From Penelope pileata (Eukaryota; Chordata; Aves; Galliformes; Cracidae): a DNA stretch of 64,000 nucleotides. Both the position numbers and the translations under genes were made by a program. Within the stretch, counting starts at the first letter, position 1, and every line of letters begins with the position of its first letter. Of this stretch, positions 1 to 12,048 are shown in pieces. A model generated the notes under the pieces. That model worked only from the letters and a program-made list of their open reading frames with translations, searched no databases and was not told the origin of the DNA. The DNA lies in assembly GCA_013396635.1 (NCBI GenBank), contig WBMW01004838.1:1121433-1185432 (forward strand). Reading direction: 5' to 3'.

Positions 1-475
1 AACCTGATCTTCACTTACAGTGGGCAGTTCTTCCTTCTCCCACTTCTTACCTTCTCTTTCTGCAATTTGGGCAGTGTGACTAGAGCCTTTGCCAGTGAAG
101 ACTGAGGCAAAGAAGTCATTGAGCACCTCAGCCTTCTCCACATCCCTCATGACCAAGTCTCCAGTTTCCTTCTGGAGCGGGCCCACGTATTCCCTAGCCT
201 TCCTTTTATCATTGATATAACTGTAGAAATTCTTCTTGTTCCCCTTTATGTCCCTGGCTAGATTTAATTCTACCTGGGCTTTAGCTTTCCTAACCTGGTC
301 CCTGGCTGCTCGGACCACCTCTTTGTATTCCTCCCAGCTAACCCGTTCCAGTTTCCACTCCCTGTAGACTTTCCTTTTGTGCCCGAGAAAGCCCAGGAGC
401 TCCTTACTCATCCATGGAGGCCTCGTGGCATTCTTGCCCGCTGTCATCATCACATCTAGCTTTTTATAGATAATG
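1..475 (-). mobile_element. CR1 LINE, ORF2 segment between endonuclease and reverse transcriptase, open frame
   Basis: The minus strand reads as one uninterrupted frame from about position 515 to the left window edge; CR1 identity is recognisable from about 475 down. The translation contains PPWMSKELLGFL, WEEYKEVVRAARDQVRKAKA, NKKNFYSYINDKRKAREYVG and AEVLNDFFASVF. These are the linker and the start of the reverse transcriptase region of avian CR1 ORF2, a non-LTR retrotransposon protein that nicks target DNA and copies its own RNA. No stop or frameshift occurs in about 155 codons, which is unusual beside the other CR1 copies here. The frame is 5'-truncated near 475-515, where a stop ends it upstream. 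The catalytic core and 3' end would lie left of the window. Identity is from motif recall, not alignment. Confidence 0.9.
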
Positions 476-2557
476 ATGTCATTTCTTTCTGCCAATGCTT
501 GCTCTCTGGAATGTTAACAGCTGGTCTGCTGTTTCCTTGTGGACTTCAATCATGTAACAATTTTTGTTAGCAAACATTATTTTTGTTATCAATCCTCTAC
601 TCATGTAGAACTGAGAAACTAAATTAAAGTCAAAATTGTCAGAGATGTCCATTGATTTCTACAGCTCCTTTAAAAAGGCCTAGATGTAAGTATCTAAGAT
701 AACATAGTACTTTGTATGCTTAAAGTGTAATTCTTATTGATATAAATTGCAGGTATAAATACTAGATACTTCTGCAACTCCAGGTGCATCCCAGCATCTT
801 GAGTTGAGTCTCCAATAATATATATGAAAGACATACGTGACTGCTATATTTTAAATGACTTGCTTTGTACCAAAAAGAAGCTTTGAGACAGAAGTAGGAC
901 TAAGTTATAATCTCATGGGACAAATTAAATCTTTTTTTTTCTATAGGATCTGCCTCTTTCATGACCCACCTTTCTAGTTTTGCAACACATTACTCTGGAA
1001 TCTTAAATACAACAGCTTCCATCATTACAGAGGGACAGACATAGCCCTGACTACGGGAGCCGTACAGACAATAGTAACAGAGATGAGATTAAAGTCTCTT
1101 CACATCCTTGGTAAATCTGACTGCTACACATCCCCAATTTATTCCTAGAAGATGCTCTGTGTCTTGAATGAGGCAAAAGCTGAGTGGAAATGGCTATGTG
1201 AATAGTTGATAGAGAGCATGCGCATAGACAGTGTAAGGTGTACGGATATTATCTATCTTTCGAAAAGTTTATCTTTAAAAGCTCCAAAATGGAAAGCTAA
1301 AAGAAAAGAAAGATTATCTTGTGCAATCACATTGTCCCCCTTTCAGCTCATCCCATTGTCTATCAGCATAGTCTAGATGTTGATAGCTACACCAGAGAGA
1401 AAAAGTTTTAGCTACTTCCTTGAATGCCTTGGTTCTATTCAAACCAGCACTGACTTACCACTGGGACGTAGCTTCCCTTGCCTTGGTGAGGATGAGAATT
1501 GGTTTATAAAACAACTAAGAAAACAAAATCCTAGCTTAGTACTTGGGTTGGGAAGGAAGCATGGAATGAAGCTGAAGAATAATTGTATCTTTGCGGAACA
1601 CTTTAAATGGATAATAAGCTGTAAAAATTTGCTCATTCTCAAAGTAATGACCATTATGAAGACCACATCACCCAAAAATTGAATTAGAGAAAATCCTCTT
1701 AAATATTTGAAAATAGATGCCATAAGCTAAGAAAGTGGTAGGTTGAGATCTGATGTAACCATAGGTTCTGTGTCTAAAAGATAGTCATTCTTTCCTTTTC
1801 TCTGGAATCTGTAATTTATCTTCTCATGGCTAAATACAGTTATAAAGTTATTAAAATGTGAATAATAGAGGCAGCTGAAATTATGTGCTTTCATAGTGAA
1901 TACAGAGAACCCTACAGATCTTTCAGAAATAGTTATTCCAATACAGCTCATGCAGGACACAGTGATAGTTGTTCGTAGACAACATTTTTTCCCCCAGGTT
2001 CTCTGTTCTCTGTGATAAGGACATTTGTAGATATTGAGAAAGAACAGAGAATTCATTTTGATAATTTTAGAAGACTAACAAACACAGTTTTTTTCCTTTT
2101 AGATAGGAAAACTTAGAAGCTTGACCACACTTTTTTTTTCTTAAATAACTGAAGAAAGGAAAATTCAAAAATGCAGAGAAAAGCTATCTCCTAGAGCAAT
2201 AGAAAAGCATCATTAAGAATAAAGAATATAAACTTTTTGATGTAACAGATGAGCTTTTGCAGATCTGAAAAGGGTCAAAGTTATATCCATATATATATTT
2301 CAGTTTCAACTTTCAACCCTTTATTCTCCTGTGACCAGAAGAGTAATTTAACATGATGATCTCAGAATATCAAGTACAGTTGTGACTCTCAACAACAGGT
2401 GCTGAGAGAATGGCACAGATCATGATCCTTTCTTTCCTCCAGCTCATAGAAATGCAACATATAGTCTGAAGAAGATGATGTAGAAACAACCAGCCATGGG
2501 ATCATCTTCTTTCGTCTAATCACCTGGATCTCCACTTCAGTGCTGGAAATACAGATC
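476..2557. other. Single-copy-looking DNA, no gene recognised
   Basis: AT-rich sequence without recognisable repeats or exons. Open frames of about 95-110 codons on both strands at 1377-2056 overlap one another, show no domain, and are best read as chance. Confidence 0.5.
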
Positions 2558-3127
2558 TACGATGGCTGCTCTGAAAATGATGTCTTCTATTCTATTATGT
2601 TGGCCCATGATGTCAGAGGCAGATGGTGGTGGTATGGCAGTAGAGATTGAACCTTCCCACCAATATCCCGTTCCATGTTGTTGCCGTGTGACAGACGGCA
2701 GCAGAGGGGCACTCTGACACAAGGGTGTCTGACATGGGAGTCCAGATGGAGCAAAGGGGTGGAACTGAATTCCTCCATGTAGAAAAAACAGCACCCACTG
2801 ACATTCATTGATGCTTGCTGAATAATATTTATGGAGACCAAACAGTGGATGTGAGCAAAGTGAGGTGGTGGGTGATGCATCTCAGCAGTGGTGACAGTGA
2901 AGTGAAAGACAAGCCATGTTCCAGATGACCATGCAGATTTTTACGAGTGTGGCATGCAGGCTTTTGTTTATGGCTGGTGAAACTGCATAGCCAATGGTGG
3001 CAACTATGTTGAAAAAAGTAACTATGTTGAGAATTTTCTCTATCAAATAAGACTATTGTAATCTTTGTATCTGTTGTAGTTTCCATGGAAATAAATAGAA
3101 GGCATTAGTTTTGGAGTGTAGATATGT
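2558..3127 (+). mobile_element. Mariner-type DNA transposon, internally deleted (Galluhop-like)
   Basis: Plus-strand translation shows the N-terminal helix-turn-helix end of a mariner transposase (EFLHVEK, then YGDQTVDVSKVRWWV, then SSGDSEVKDKP, about 2767-2915). It then jumps straight to the C-terminal end (FYECGMQAFVYGW, then NCIANGGNYVEK, about 2936-3015). The catalytic DDD/DDE core between them is absent, so the copy is only about 570 bp where a full mariner is about 1.3 kb. It also carries in-frame stops. The terminal sequences are inverted repeats of each other: the left end has gctctgaaaatgatgtcttc and the right end, reverse-complemented, has actccaaaactaatgccttc. A TA dinucleotide at 2558-2559 fits a mariner target site. 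It is non-autonomous and dead. Exact ends are uncertain by a few bases; the Galluhop name is from memory of the chicken family. Confidence 0.85.
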
Positions 3128-4460
3128 GGTAGACATTGCTTGACTTCCCTTGATCTTCTACGGGAAGGTTTTCTAGACAATGGTTGAAATTTAGACTTTA
3201 GACTAATTACTCTAAAGTACATTGAACTGGTCCACTGTAGTGTAGCCTAGTTCTACCAGTACATCTTACCAAAATTACACTCATGTATAAGAATACTACG
3301 CTAATCACTTGGGATTAGTGCTTGAAACACTGTTTTTACTGAAAAAATGTGCAAACTGCCATTCAGTATAGAGAGAGGAAAGTGTCTGACGTGATTCAAC
3401 ATTAGACTACAATTTTGACTGCGAATTCAATGTTGTCTGAACTAAAACAGTGTTGTCTTCTGTAAAGAAAGGGGTGCAAATGGTAAGGAATCTTTAGTGG
3501 GAGAATGTATGTAGTTTCTTGGAGGTGGTTTCTGAACAGTTCCTTTTTGGAGAATTATGTTCCTGTTAGTATATAGCTTAGCACAAGTGTGATAAAGTAG
3601 AAGAGGAAGTGATCTGAATGCCTTTCATGTTGTTTCCTTATCTGAAGTTGTCCATAGAGCTTACTGATCTGACTGGTGATCCATAGATGAGTTAATGACC
3701 TTTTGCAACAATCATGGTGATACTAGAGATCAAAACTGTGCTTTGGTTTCTTGAGACCTATTCAGCATTGCCACTGGAAACAAAATTCATTTCATTTCCT
3801 AGAGATAGACTATGGCGATATGATCCTTCAACATGGAATCTTCATTCAGCTTGAGCACTCCTCTCAGATCAGTTTACAGATGGAGGTTTTGCAGCTGCGA
3901 ATTAATGAATCTGAAATTGCAGATTCATGCAATTTTCATCTTTTCAGGTAGCTCCCGCTAACAATGGCTGGCACATGCACGCAGTCAATAGCCTTGTTGT
4001 TTAGATTGGTGGCGGTGGAACAAAAGGCCTAGTTCCAGAAGTTTGCCTCTATTAGGATAGGTCGAATTCTACTAGATTTGCTCTGTTAATTAATAGCAGC
4101 TGGTAGGTGGGGATCTTTTGGTATCATTCAAATTTTGCTGTCTATAGACACAGGTAATTCACTAGTAAACACTTGGTTTTGCCATCAAGCTTCTGTGTCG
4201 TCTTGAAACGTGTTAATCGTCCTCACACAAGGAGATTGTGCATTAGCAGAGCATGGATACATTTCTGTCAGTCTTTCTATAGCAGTACAATGCGGAATGA
4301 CTTTTCCTCTAGAAGGTCAAGCATTAGCACAGGCAAAATATATATTTTTTATTTTGGTATTAACAACTTTTATGTTGCAGTATTCATTTTTCTTCAAAAG
4401 AAAAAAGGCCCAAAGCTATGTCTAATCAAACTGAAAAACCATTTAAGTTCCAACCATGTT
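3128..4460. other. Single-copy-looking DNA, no gene recognised
   Basis: No domain, repeat tail or RNA gene seen. Frames at 3751-3951 and 4173-4466 (66-97 codons) carry no recognisable motif. Confidence 0.5.
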
Positions 4461-4552
4461 TCATAGAATCATAGAATGGTTCAGGTTGGAAGGGACCTTA
4501 GAGATCATCTTGTTCCAACCCCCCTGCCATGGGCAAGGACACCTCCCACTAG
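4461..4552 (-). mobile_element. CR1 LINE 3' end, short 5'-truncated copy
   Basis: Begins with the antisense CR1 tail (two copies of the tcatagaa-type 8-mer), followed by ggttcaggttggaagggacc and the 'ccccctgccatgggcaagga' block, ending at 'cacctcccactag'. Only about 90 bp of 3' UTR remain, a typical severe 5' truncation from aborted target-primed reverse transcription. It is nearly identical over its length to the start of the copy at 13595, so both belong to the same subfamily. Confidence 0.95.
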
Positions 4553-6070
4553 TTTGTGTATATGTGTCACCTTGACTCACTGAAATTCCACAACTGATCA
4601 CTTCTGTAGTTTTGAAGGAACTCTTGACATAAACTGTTCCTTATAGTTACCTTTTCTTGTTTGCCACTAGATCACTGTGCAGCAGTACGGAAAACAAGTG
4701 AGCAAACGAAATATGAGGACACTCCAGTGAGTACTTCCTCAAGGAGTTAAGCAGTTATCAAGCCGTATTGTTGGCACAAGCCAATAACAAGAAGCTGCAA
4801 AAGCTATTCAAAGAAGAACATCCTTTTCATGAATATTGTTCTGGGAAAAAAAATGCCCCAAGCTGAATCTTTTTAGGTAAAATATTCCTTTAAAGAATTC
4901 ATCAAGAGGTATGTATCCAACCTGAAAAATCGTAATCCAAATGGCTTAAACTCAGCAAAGATAACAGCATAAAAGTGTCTTATACTAGAAAGTGTCAAGC
5001 AACATTAACTGTAGGCATTACTATCTGTATTGCTTATAATAAGTGCAGTATAACATAGCACGTAACACACTCCCCAAAGATACAATCTCAGATCAGCACA
5101 GGCATGCATAAACACTACATAGTATAAAGATTTTTATAAAATAAATATGGGACGATTCCATTGCTCAAAAGTAGCGCAGTTATGGGTTGTTATACAGGTC
5201 ATCCCAAGTGGGCGCAGAAGACAACATCTTTATGTATCACATCACAGTGTTATGTGATTTCAATGTAATACATACATCAGAGAAGAACTATTTGAAGCAT
5301 ATTTTTGAAAATTTGAAAAATAGTACTGCAGTTGTTATCTGTATCATTAGCAACTATAAAGGCTGTTCTAATTGACTTGACTGAACTAGTTCAATGTTCG
5401 TACAGGACAAAGACTCAAGAGTAGTACCTGTAAAAGACCTCAGAACTACTAAAAGTGATTTCTGTTTATGGAAACAGTTTTGAAGTGCAATAAAGGTTTT
5501 TCTACAACTACAAAGACTGGAACACTGGCAGTTCCCAAGCAAATACAGTTTTTACTGAAAGATTTGCAGAATGGCAAGGAAAAAACCTGTCAATCATCAA
5601 AAGTATATCACAAACAGTATCACAAATCAGTTGTATTTGTATGAAAAGTATCGAGAGAACAGTGACTGTTCATCTTTCTGTCTGTATTCACAGAATCTGG
5701 CATGTGGAACATGCTGAGGAAATTGGAGGTAGTGTCACAAAATAAACTTTACTGCTTCTGCATGAAACAGGAGATGTTGAGGGCTCAGGATCTACACCAA
5801 ATCCTATTTACTTGGTAGTTCTTGAGTGCACTTGAAATGCAATGAAGGAAATCGTTAAAAAGATTCAAAAAGTAAGAGGAAATAGATTTTTTTTTTTATG
5901 TTTTATACTTCATAAGTCAGGTGATAAAACATTCACTTCAAGGAGTCAAAATTCTGTAAAGAAGCTTCTAAATGTCAGAAAACATAATTTAACTGCAGGA
6001 AAATATTAATTCTTGGGCAAAGAATGTATTGTAAAGTATGTAAGAATGTAAAGTAATAAACTCAGAAGGG

Positions 6071-6108
6071 TTTTTTTGTTTTTTTTTTTTGTTTTTTTTT
6101 TGTTTTTT
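6071..6108. repeat. T-rich low-complexity tract
   Basis: Runs of 6-12 T separated by single G. On the minus strand it is an A-rich tract, which could be a decayed retroposon tail, but no body is recognised beside it. Confidence 0.9.
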
Positions 6109-9058
6109 CCCCAGAGTTCTAAGTTTCAGAGCAGATGTGGATTCACTATTATCTTTCACCAGAATTCTGACATTTCACTTTCAGTGTTACAAGACTGACT
6201 TCCCCTCTGGCTCCTGACTTGTCTGATCCTGGGCTTGTGTTTGTGTGCAATCTTGCTTTTCTTTTGTTTTTTGTTAGGAGGCAAATGTTATCTTGTATGT
6301 ACTAATGCCTATCATGCTGAAGATCTGACTGGATTCAGGTGCCTGTTTTTCTTTTGATATTGACTAACAGCTCCCTTAAAAGAAAGCATGTTTGTTTAGT
6401 GGTTGGAACAAAGCATGAGAGAAAAGGGGATTTTAGGAACACCAAAGAGCCTAAGCACATATTTCATTTAATTTTGGTTAAGATCCAGCTGGAATCAATC
6501 TACTTCATAGGGGTAGGCAGAAATAACATAGTCATGTCGATAGTCACCAAATGACTTCTCGCAATTCCTCCTGAATCCGCCCCCAAGGACAGACAACCTC
6601 TAACAACTGACATGATCAACTCTGAAAGAGTATCGCAGGCCAACTAACCTGACTTACACGAGTGAGTTTAAAAACCAGTGGGGATATCAATGACAGTAGA
6701 GGGAATACTCTCATCCACAGAAGGTTAACTCAGGAGTTCAGATGTATGCATCTGTCATCTAGCAGAACTGGGAAGTGAAGATGTACTTCAAGACCTGAAA
6801 GTCAAATGTGTTCAGTGCCTTTTAGATAGTACAGAAATGTTATATTAAGGACAGAGCTAAATACGGCTTGAAAAAATATTCAAAGGCACACCCACATTTG
6901 TCACAGCCACATTCCTATTATATTGTGTAAGAAGAAAACAATATCTGGCAAAAATAAAATAAACAGAGGCACATGAATGAAACAGAAATGGTTACAGTAT
7001 TTTCAGATTTATCTGACATTCTAAGATCTGTTAAAATTTGTGTTTAGTTTTATCATGAAAATGTGACATTGGGAAATATAATACTATTTTATTTACAGAA
7101 AGCTGGAGAAGAGAACAGCTGTAACTATGTCCTCAACAGAGATGAAATAATGCAATGGTTACTGAAGAAAAAAATATATATTTTTTCAAAGTTATCTTTC
7201 CACCTTCATATTTATTCTGTTCCATAGAAGTCTTTGCTAGCTTTCATCGTGGGTATTTTTTCAGTAACATAAAAGACAATTACATTCCAGATGATGAAAA
7301 CGTAGCAGGGAATAAGGTAAGTCAGTGTTAAATAGGTTTATTTTCTGTGCAACTGGTTAAGGAGAATTTTCATACATGTCAGCTGATTTGCAATCTCAGG
7401 GGATGAATGAAATTTATGAAAGTGAAGATTAATATCCATCTTCGATACTATTCCTGACAAAATGAAAAATATTTAGAAGAGTGTTTGCATCTCTTTCAGG
7501 AACCTTGGGCTCTTAAGGGCTGCCTACTGTAAGAATTTTGTTTGATATTTTAGTATTTTAAAGAAAATAGTTTTTGTTTTCAACAGAACATAAAGTGAGA
7601 CAGCTATGCACATGTGCAGGTTTTCCCCTCCACTATAAATAGTCTTCAATATGTAAACTAATGCTCTGCTGATTCAGGCTTCCTGAAGAAATCCGATTTC
7701 TATTTAAGTCTTGTTAGACAATTATAAATGCTTTTGAGAAATAAAAACAAAAGTAAAGAGTCTCCACATGGATATTATTCCAGAAAACAAACCCCGTTCC
7801 TGAAGAAGAAGAAAACTATTCTATTCTTTAGGGGAATACCTTGTTCTGATTGTTAAGTGTTCAGCAAGGTAACAGTTGGTAAGAGATTAAAGTATTTGGT
7901 TTATTGTTAATGGTAATCAAGTAGTTTATGCAAAATCTGACAGATCAGCAATTCTGCTTAATGATAATTCTTGTTATTTACTGAGGTGCGTATTTTAAAT
8001 TTTTCTTTTAACTATGTCTACCTTGGTACGAGTCCTGAGTCCCTGCCATTTGTGAAACAAATAATATAATCTAGATTCAGAATTTGTTTAAATTCATTGT
8101 CATCTCTTTTCTCCTGCATGTTGCAGGATCAAGTGAACGGATCCCTATAGGTTTTCAAGTATTGTTTCTTTGCCTGTAGACAGCAGTAATTACAGATTTA
8201 AAAAAGACTAAGATTGGTCAGCTTTGACTTCCATTCTGACAAACATTCCCAGTCAAATCTCATTGTGAATAGAGTTTTCATAAATTTCGAGGATTTCATC
8301 AGCTCCTTAAGGCACCATTTTTTGTTTCCTGGCTTTTGCAGATGGCTGTTAGTCTCATTGAAATGGCATGAAATTAACTTCATCTTATCACTCCTAAGTG
8401 AAATTTCTTTTTTTCAGTTCTACACGGAGAAAAACTTGCTTTTTTTTCCAGCTCAAATACTTTCTTCAAATTCACTTCAGGCTGTGGCATCTTAAATAGG
8501 AGGTGACTGTTGTTTTGATCTCAGGAACGCAGTCCGTAAAATTCTGGAGCTACTCAGTTACACTTCAGGATTCCCCAGCAATACCATGTAAGCCCACTCT
8601 GCTACTACAGTAGATGTTTTCACTCAGGAAGCATGTTTTAATTTAGTTTTATAACTTCAAGTAGGTTAGAGGACGTATCTGCTGTTCTTTTTATAAACCT
8701 AACTGAAGAATTCATTGTTGAAAAATCCCTTTCAAATCCATTCTGGTGTAGATCATTTGTAACTAAGACTGCTTTCACACTGGCCTTTTTATACTTTTGC
8801 TATCCATAGAGTGATAGTGTCCACACTACCAAGATGCTAAAAATCTATGCCAAGAAGCATTGGCATTTCTGACTTTCAAAGTGTGAATAATGTCAAATTT
8901 GCTCTTTAGAGATTTACTGCTGATCTTTCTTCTCTCTTTAGACATGAGCTACAAGTGCAGGTGTGCATGACATGTTTGGTGACACATTCTAACTATTTCA
9001 CCAGACAATGCAATGCATTCACAGCAAATAACGACACTTGGCAAAAAGAGCCTGCACA

Positions 9059-9085
9059 TTTTTTTATTTTTTTTATTTTTTTTTT
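9059..9085. repeat. T-rich low-complexity tract
   Basis: T runs broken twice by A. No adjoining element recognised. Confidence 0.9.
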
Positions 9086-9350
9086 CTGATACTTTCCCTG
9101 GAGCCTTTGCTAACTCATTCAGTGAAGCACCATGGTATGTACTCCTGGACTGGAACTCAACAAGCCTATCAAATGTGTCAAAGTAATTTTTCCTTCTGAA
9201 TAAGTGAAAACTCACTCTCTTGGAGAAACTAACTACTCTAGTGGAAGAAACCGTCTTCTAAAACTTACTTGACATTCACAGATATTTTCACTATCATTTC
9301 AGTGGGCCTCAAGTACTGCTGGCATCTTGTGCAGGCTGATGTTAAGTATT

Positions 9351-9799
9351 CCAGGTCCTGAGGAGGCCACAAAGATGATCTGAGGGCTGGAGCACTTCTA
9401 TGAAGAAGGGCTGAGGGAGTTGGGCTTGTTTGGCTCAGAGAAGAGAAGGCTCCAGGGAGACCTCATTGCAGCCTTCCAGTGCTTAAAATGAGCTTATAAA
9501 CAGGAGGAAGAACAACTGATAGTCATAGGACAAGAGGGAGTGGTTTTAAATGAAAAGATGGGAGATTTAGATTAGATTTGGGGGGGAAATTCTTTACTCA
9601 GAGGATGGTGAGGTGCTGCCACAGGTTGCCCAGAGAAGTTGTGGATGTCCCATCCCTGGAGGTGTTCAAGGCCAGGTTGGATGGGGCCTTGCGCAGCCTG
9701 ATCTGGTAGGTGGCAACCCTGCCCACAGCAGGGAGGTTGAAACTAGGTGATCTTTAAGGTCCCTGCTAACCCAAGCCATTTTATGTTTCTATGATTCTT
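9351..9799 (+). mobile_element. CR1 LINE 3' portion (end of ORF2 and 3' UTR)
   Basis: Starts in the C-terminal part of ORF2: a degraded frame still shows GLEHFYEEGLRELGLF and SEKRRLQGDLIAAFQ. It continues through a divergent stretch with 'ttgcccagagaagttgtgga' and 'ctggaggtgttcaaggccag', and ends with 'aggtgatctttaaggtccct' and the tail 'tttctatgattc'. Several indels, including a G run near 9582, break the frame. 5'-truncated, moderately diverged, with no coding capacity. Confidence 0.95.
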
Positions 9800-10331
9800 T
9801 GGCTCTCCTCCTTATCCACAGATATGTCTGACTCTGGCTGAAGCACTTTACAACTTCCACAAAATAATTGTTTTGGCTGCATTTTTGTTGTAGGCTTCTG
9901 TAATAACAAATTAGAGGATGTTCTTCTGATCAACATACATTCAGTTTTAGTGATCCTCTGTCACTAAATAAACGTATTAAGTTCATGTCATATAAAAATA
10001 TAAATCATGTAAACCGTACCATAAAAATTATATCTATCCTATGAACCTTATATATCATATATATTGTGTTGGTTTCATAACCACAACAAAATGAGCATTT
10101 TCTTCAATTAGCAAATAAGCACAATGCTCTGATTGAAAAGAATGCTAATCCACAACCCTGGCTAAGTGCTAAGATATACGACTCTTCTACCAGAAGGCAG
10201 TGCTAGAAACAAACTTTGAATCAATCTAATCATTCTATCTTAAGAATGAAATATCACTAAGACCTAGAGCCTCCAATCTTCAGTTCATCCAGTTGATTTT
10301 TGGCTCTGGAAATTGAAACTAAACCATAGTG

Positions 10332-10351
10332 ATCCCTACATTTGTAGGGAT
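10332..10351. repeat. Short inverted repeat (9-bp stem, 2-base loop)
   Basis: atccctaca, tt, tgtagggat: a perfect 9-bp stem. Flanking 'catagt' and 'actatg' could extend the pairing with bulges. Confidence 0.85.
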
Positions 10352-11208
10352 GTTATGATAACTATGACATTTGACTTCATACAACCTGCATAATCTTTGA
10401 GAAAATGAATAAAACTATATTTTATTTGGAGCAAAGTGGGAAAAATAAACCATGCAAACAGCTCAAAATCATTCTATCATACCCTTGCAGGTTCAAATAG
10501 AAATCATCCTACTCGTCAGTCTTCTCAGCTTTGATGATATCAACGGCAGCAAAGGGAGAATCTCTTGTAGTTTGTTTTGGTTGACTTACAGAAAATCACT
10601 TATGCTGGGACCAATTTATTTGTGCAACTAACTGGTCCAGTCTTCTGATACTATTCAGTCTGTGGTCAACAAGACAGTGGTACCATCACCAATCAAGTCT
10701 CTTGGTGAAATCAGGTCTGTGCTACCAATGATAATTCTTATGTCAATTCTACAAACACAGCTACTCCTCTACTCCAATCAAATTCACTTGAATCAGATAC
10801 AGAATCTGCAAGTAAATATGCCTGTACAAAGGAAACATTTCCTCCCTGAGTTTGTTACTTTTGCTTTTAATTACCAAACCAAAGTCCACTTCCTACAGAG
10901 GCAGAACTATTCTGTTCTTTGGAATCATCTTCTGAAAGTCTTTGCCATTTTCTCTAGTCAACTATTAAAAAAATATTAACATTTATACAATTCAAACAAG
11001 TTCTAAGAACAGCTACATGAACTCCATACATGGAATTTTAGGTACTGAATATTATTTAGATAAGCTGGTTAGTACTGGCTTTTCCCTTTTCCCCTCAGAG
11101 TGAAAGAGAAAGTACAACTGCATTATTCTTAATGGTACAGAGACATTATAATTAATGCAATACAAAGAGTTCTTTTAGCTTTGCAGGTGCCAAAAAGCAA
11201 CCTCAAGA

Positions 11209-11259
11209 GATTATTCAAGAATCCTTGGTGTAATAATCCTAGGATTATTCAAGAATCCT
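11209..11259. repeat. Two copies of a 17-bp direct repeat
   Basis: gattattcaagaatcct occurs at 11209-11225 and again at 11243-11259; the palindrome aatcctaggatt lies between them. Looks like a local duplication. Confidence 0.9.
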
Positions 11260-11973
11260 AGTTTTATTGCAGGAGAACTCTATGATGTAAGCGCCTTTCA
11301 TTTCACTCACTTTTCATTACGGTACCTTTAGTTGTCCTGCTTACTCATACAAAACATATTTCTCTCTCTTTTCTCAGACTTTGTAACATATTTAAACTGA
11401 TACTCAAAACATTTTGTATACTACTACATGTACTGAAAACATTAAGAGAACATTATGAAATTTTGCAAAGTCATAATATAAGTTGCCTTACTTGAACACT
11501 TTTATAGGCATTACGATACTGTTTTTAGTTATACTATGACAAATTTTTGGTTTTTGTTCTTGTTTTCTAAAAGGTAACTTTAATAGTAGCATTTATTCAT
11601 CTCAGACTGCTTATTTAACACAGATCTTTTCATTGTCAGTTTTCTAGAGAAATAAACAAACAAAACTCCAAGATCTCTTTGTGTGGCATCATATAGATTG
11701 AATTATTATCGATAATTAGCAGGGTTAAAATTTTTAGTTGCAGAAAGGATATTGCTGGCATTTCAGTTAGTGAGCAGCAGTAACTACTTTTAAGCTACCC
11801 ACCTATGTATGGTTGACAAGTAGAGGGGTAAAGAGGGCATCATTTCAGGGTTGGTGTATGTAGATCTAGGGCCAAACAGTCAAAAAAAAAAATAATGGGA
11901 CTGGTGGTGTTTCCTTCATTCGCATCTGTCTTTGCTGCAACTTGCACCATTTTATTAATATTAATAAAAATTT

Positions 11974-12048
11974 GGTGGTAGGTGGACAGTTGGACTGGAT
12001 AATCTTAGAGGCCTTTTCCAACCTTAAGGATTCTATGATTCTATGATT
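11974..12048 (+). mobile_element. CR1 LINE extreme 3' end
   Basis: About 75 bp: 'ttggactggataatcttaga', 'ggccttttccaacc' and the duplicated tail 'attctatgattctatga'. Only the terminal 3' UTR remains. The orientation follows from the sense-strand tail. Confidence 0.92.

Larger units (their letters stand above)
4553..9350. other. Long stretch without recognised genes or transposons
   Basis: About 4.8 kb of AT-rich DNA. It holds homopolymer T tracts near 5888-5900, 6071-6108 and 9059-9085. Frames at 5187-5542, 6339-6554, 8198-8495 and 8949-9215 are under 95 codons and have no recognisable domain. No tRNA, rRNA or exon was recognised. Confidence 0.5.
9800..11973. other. Single-copy-looking DNA with small inverted and direct repeats
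   Basis: No gene recognised. Holds a 9-bp-stem hairpin at 10332-10351 and a 17-bp direct repeat at 11209-11225 and 11243-11259. The 105-codon frame at 10662-10979 has no motif. Confidence 0.5.

Noticed and set aside
2537..3086. Minus-strand frames of 63-97 codons
   Set aside because: They are antisense to the mariner transposase remnant.
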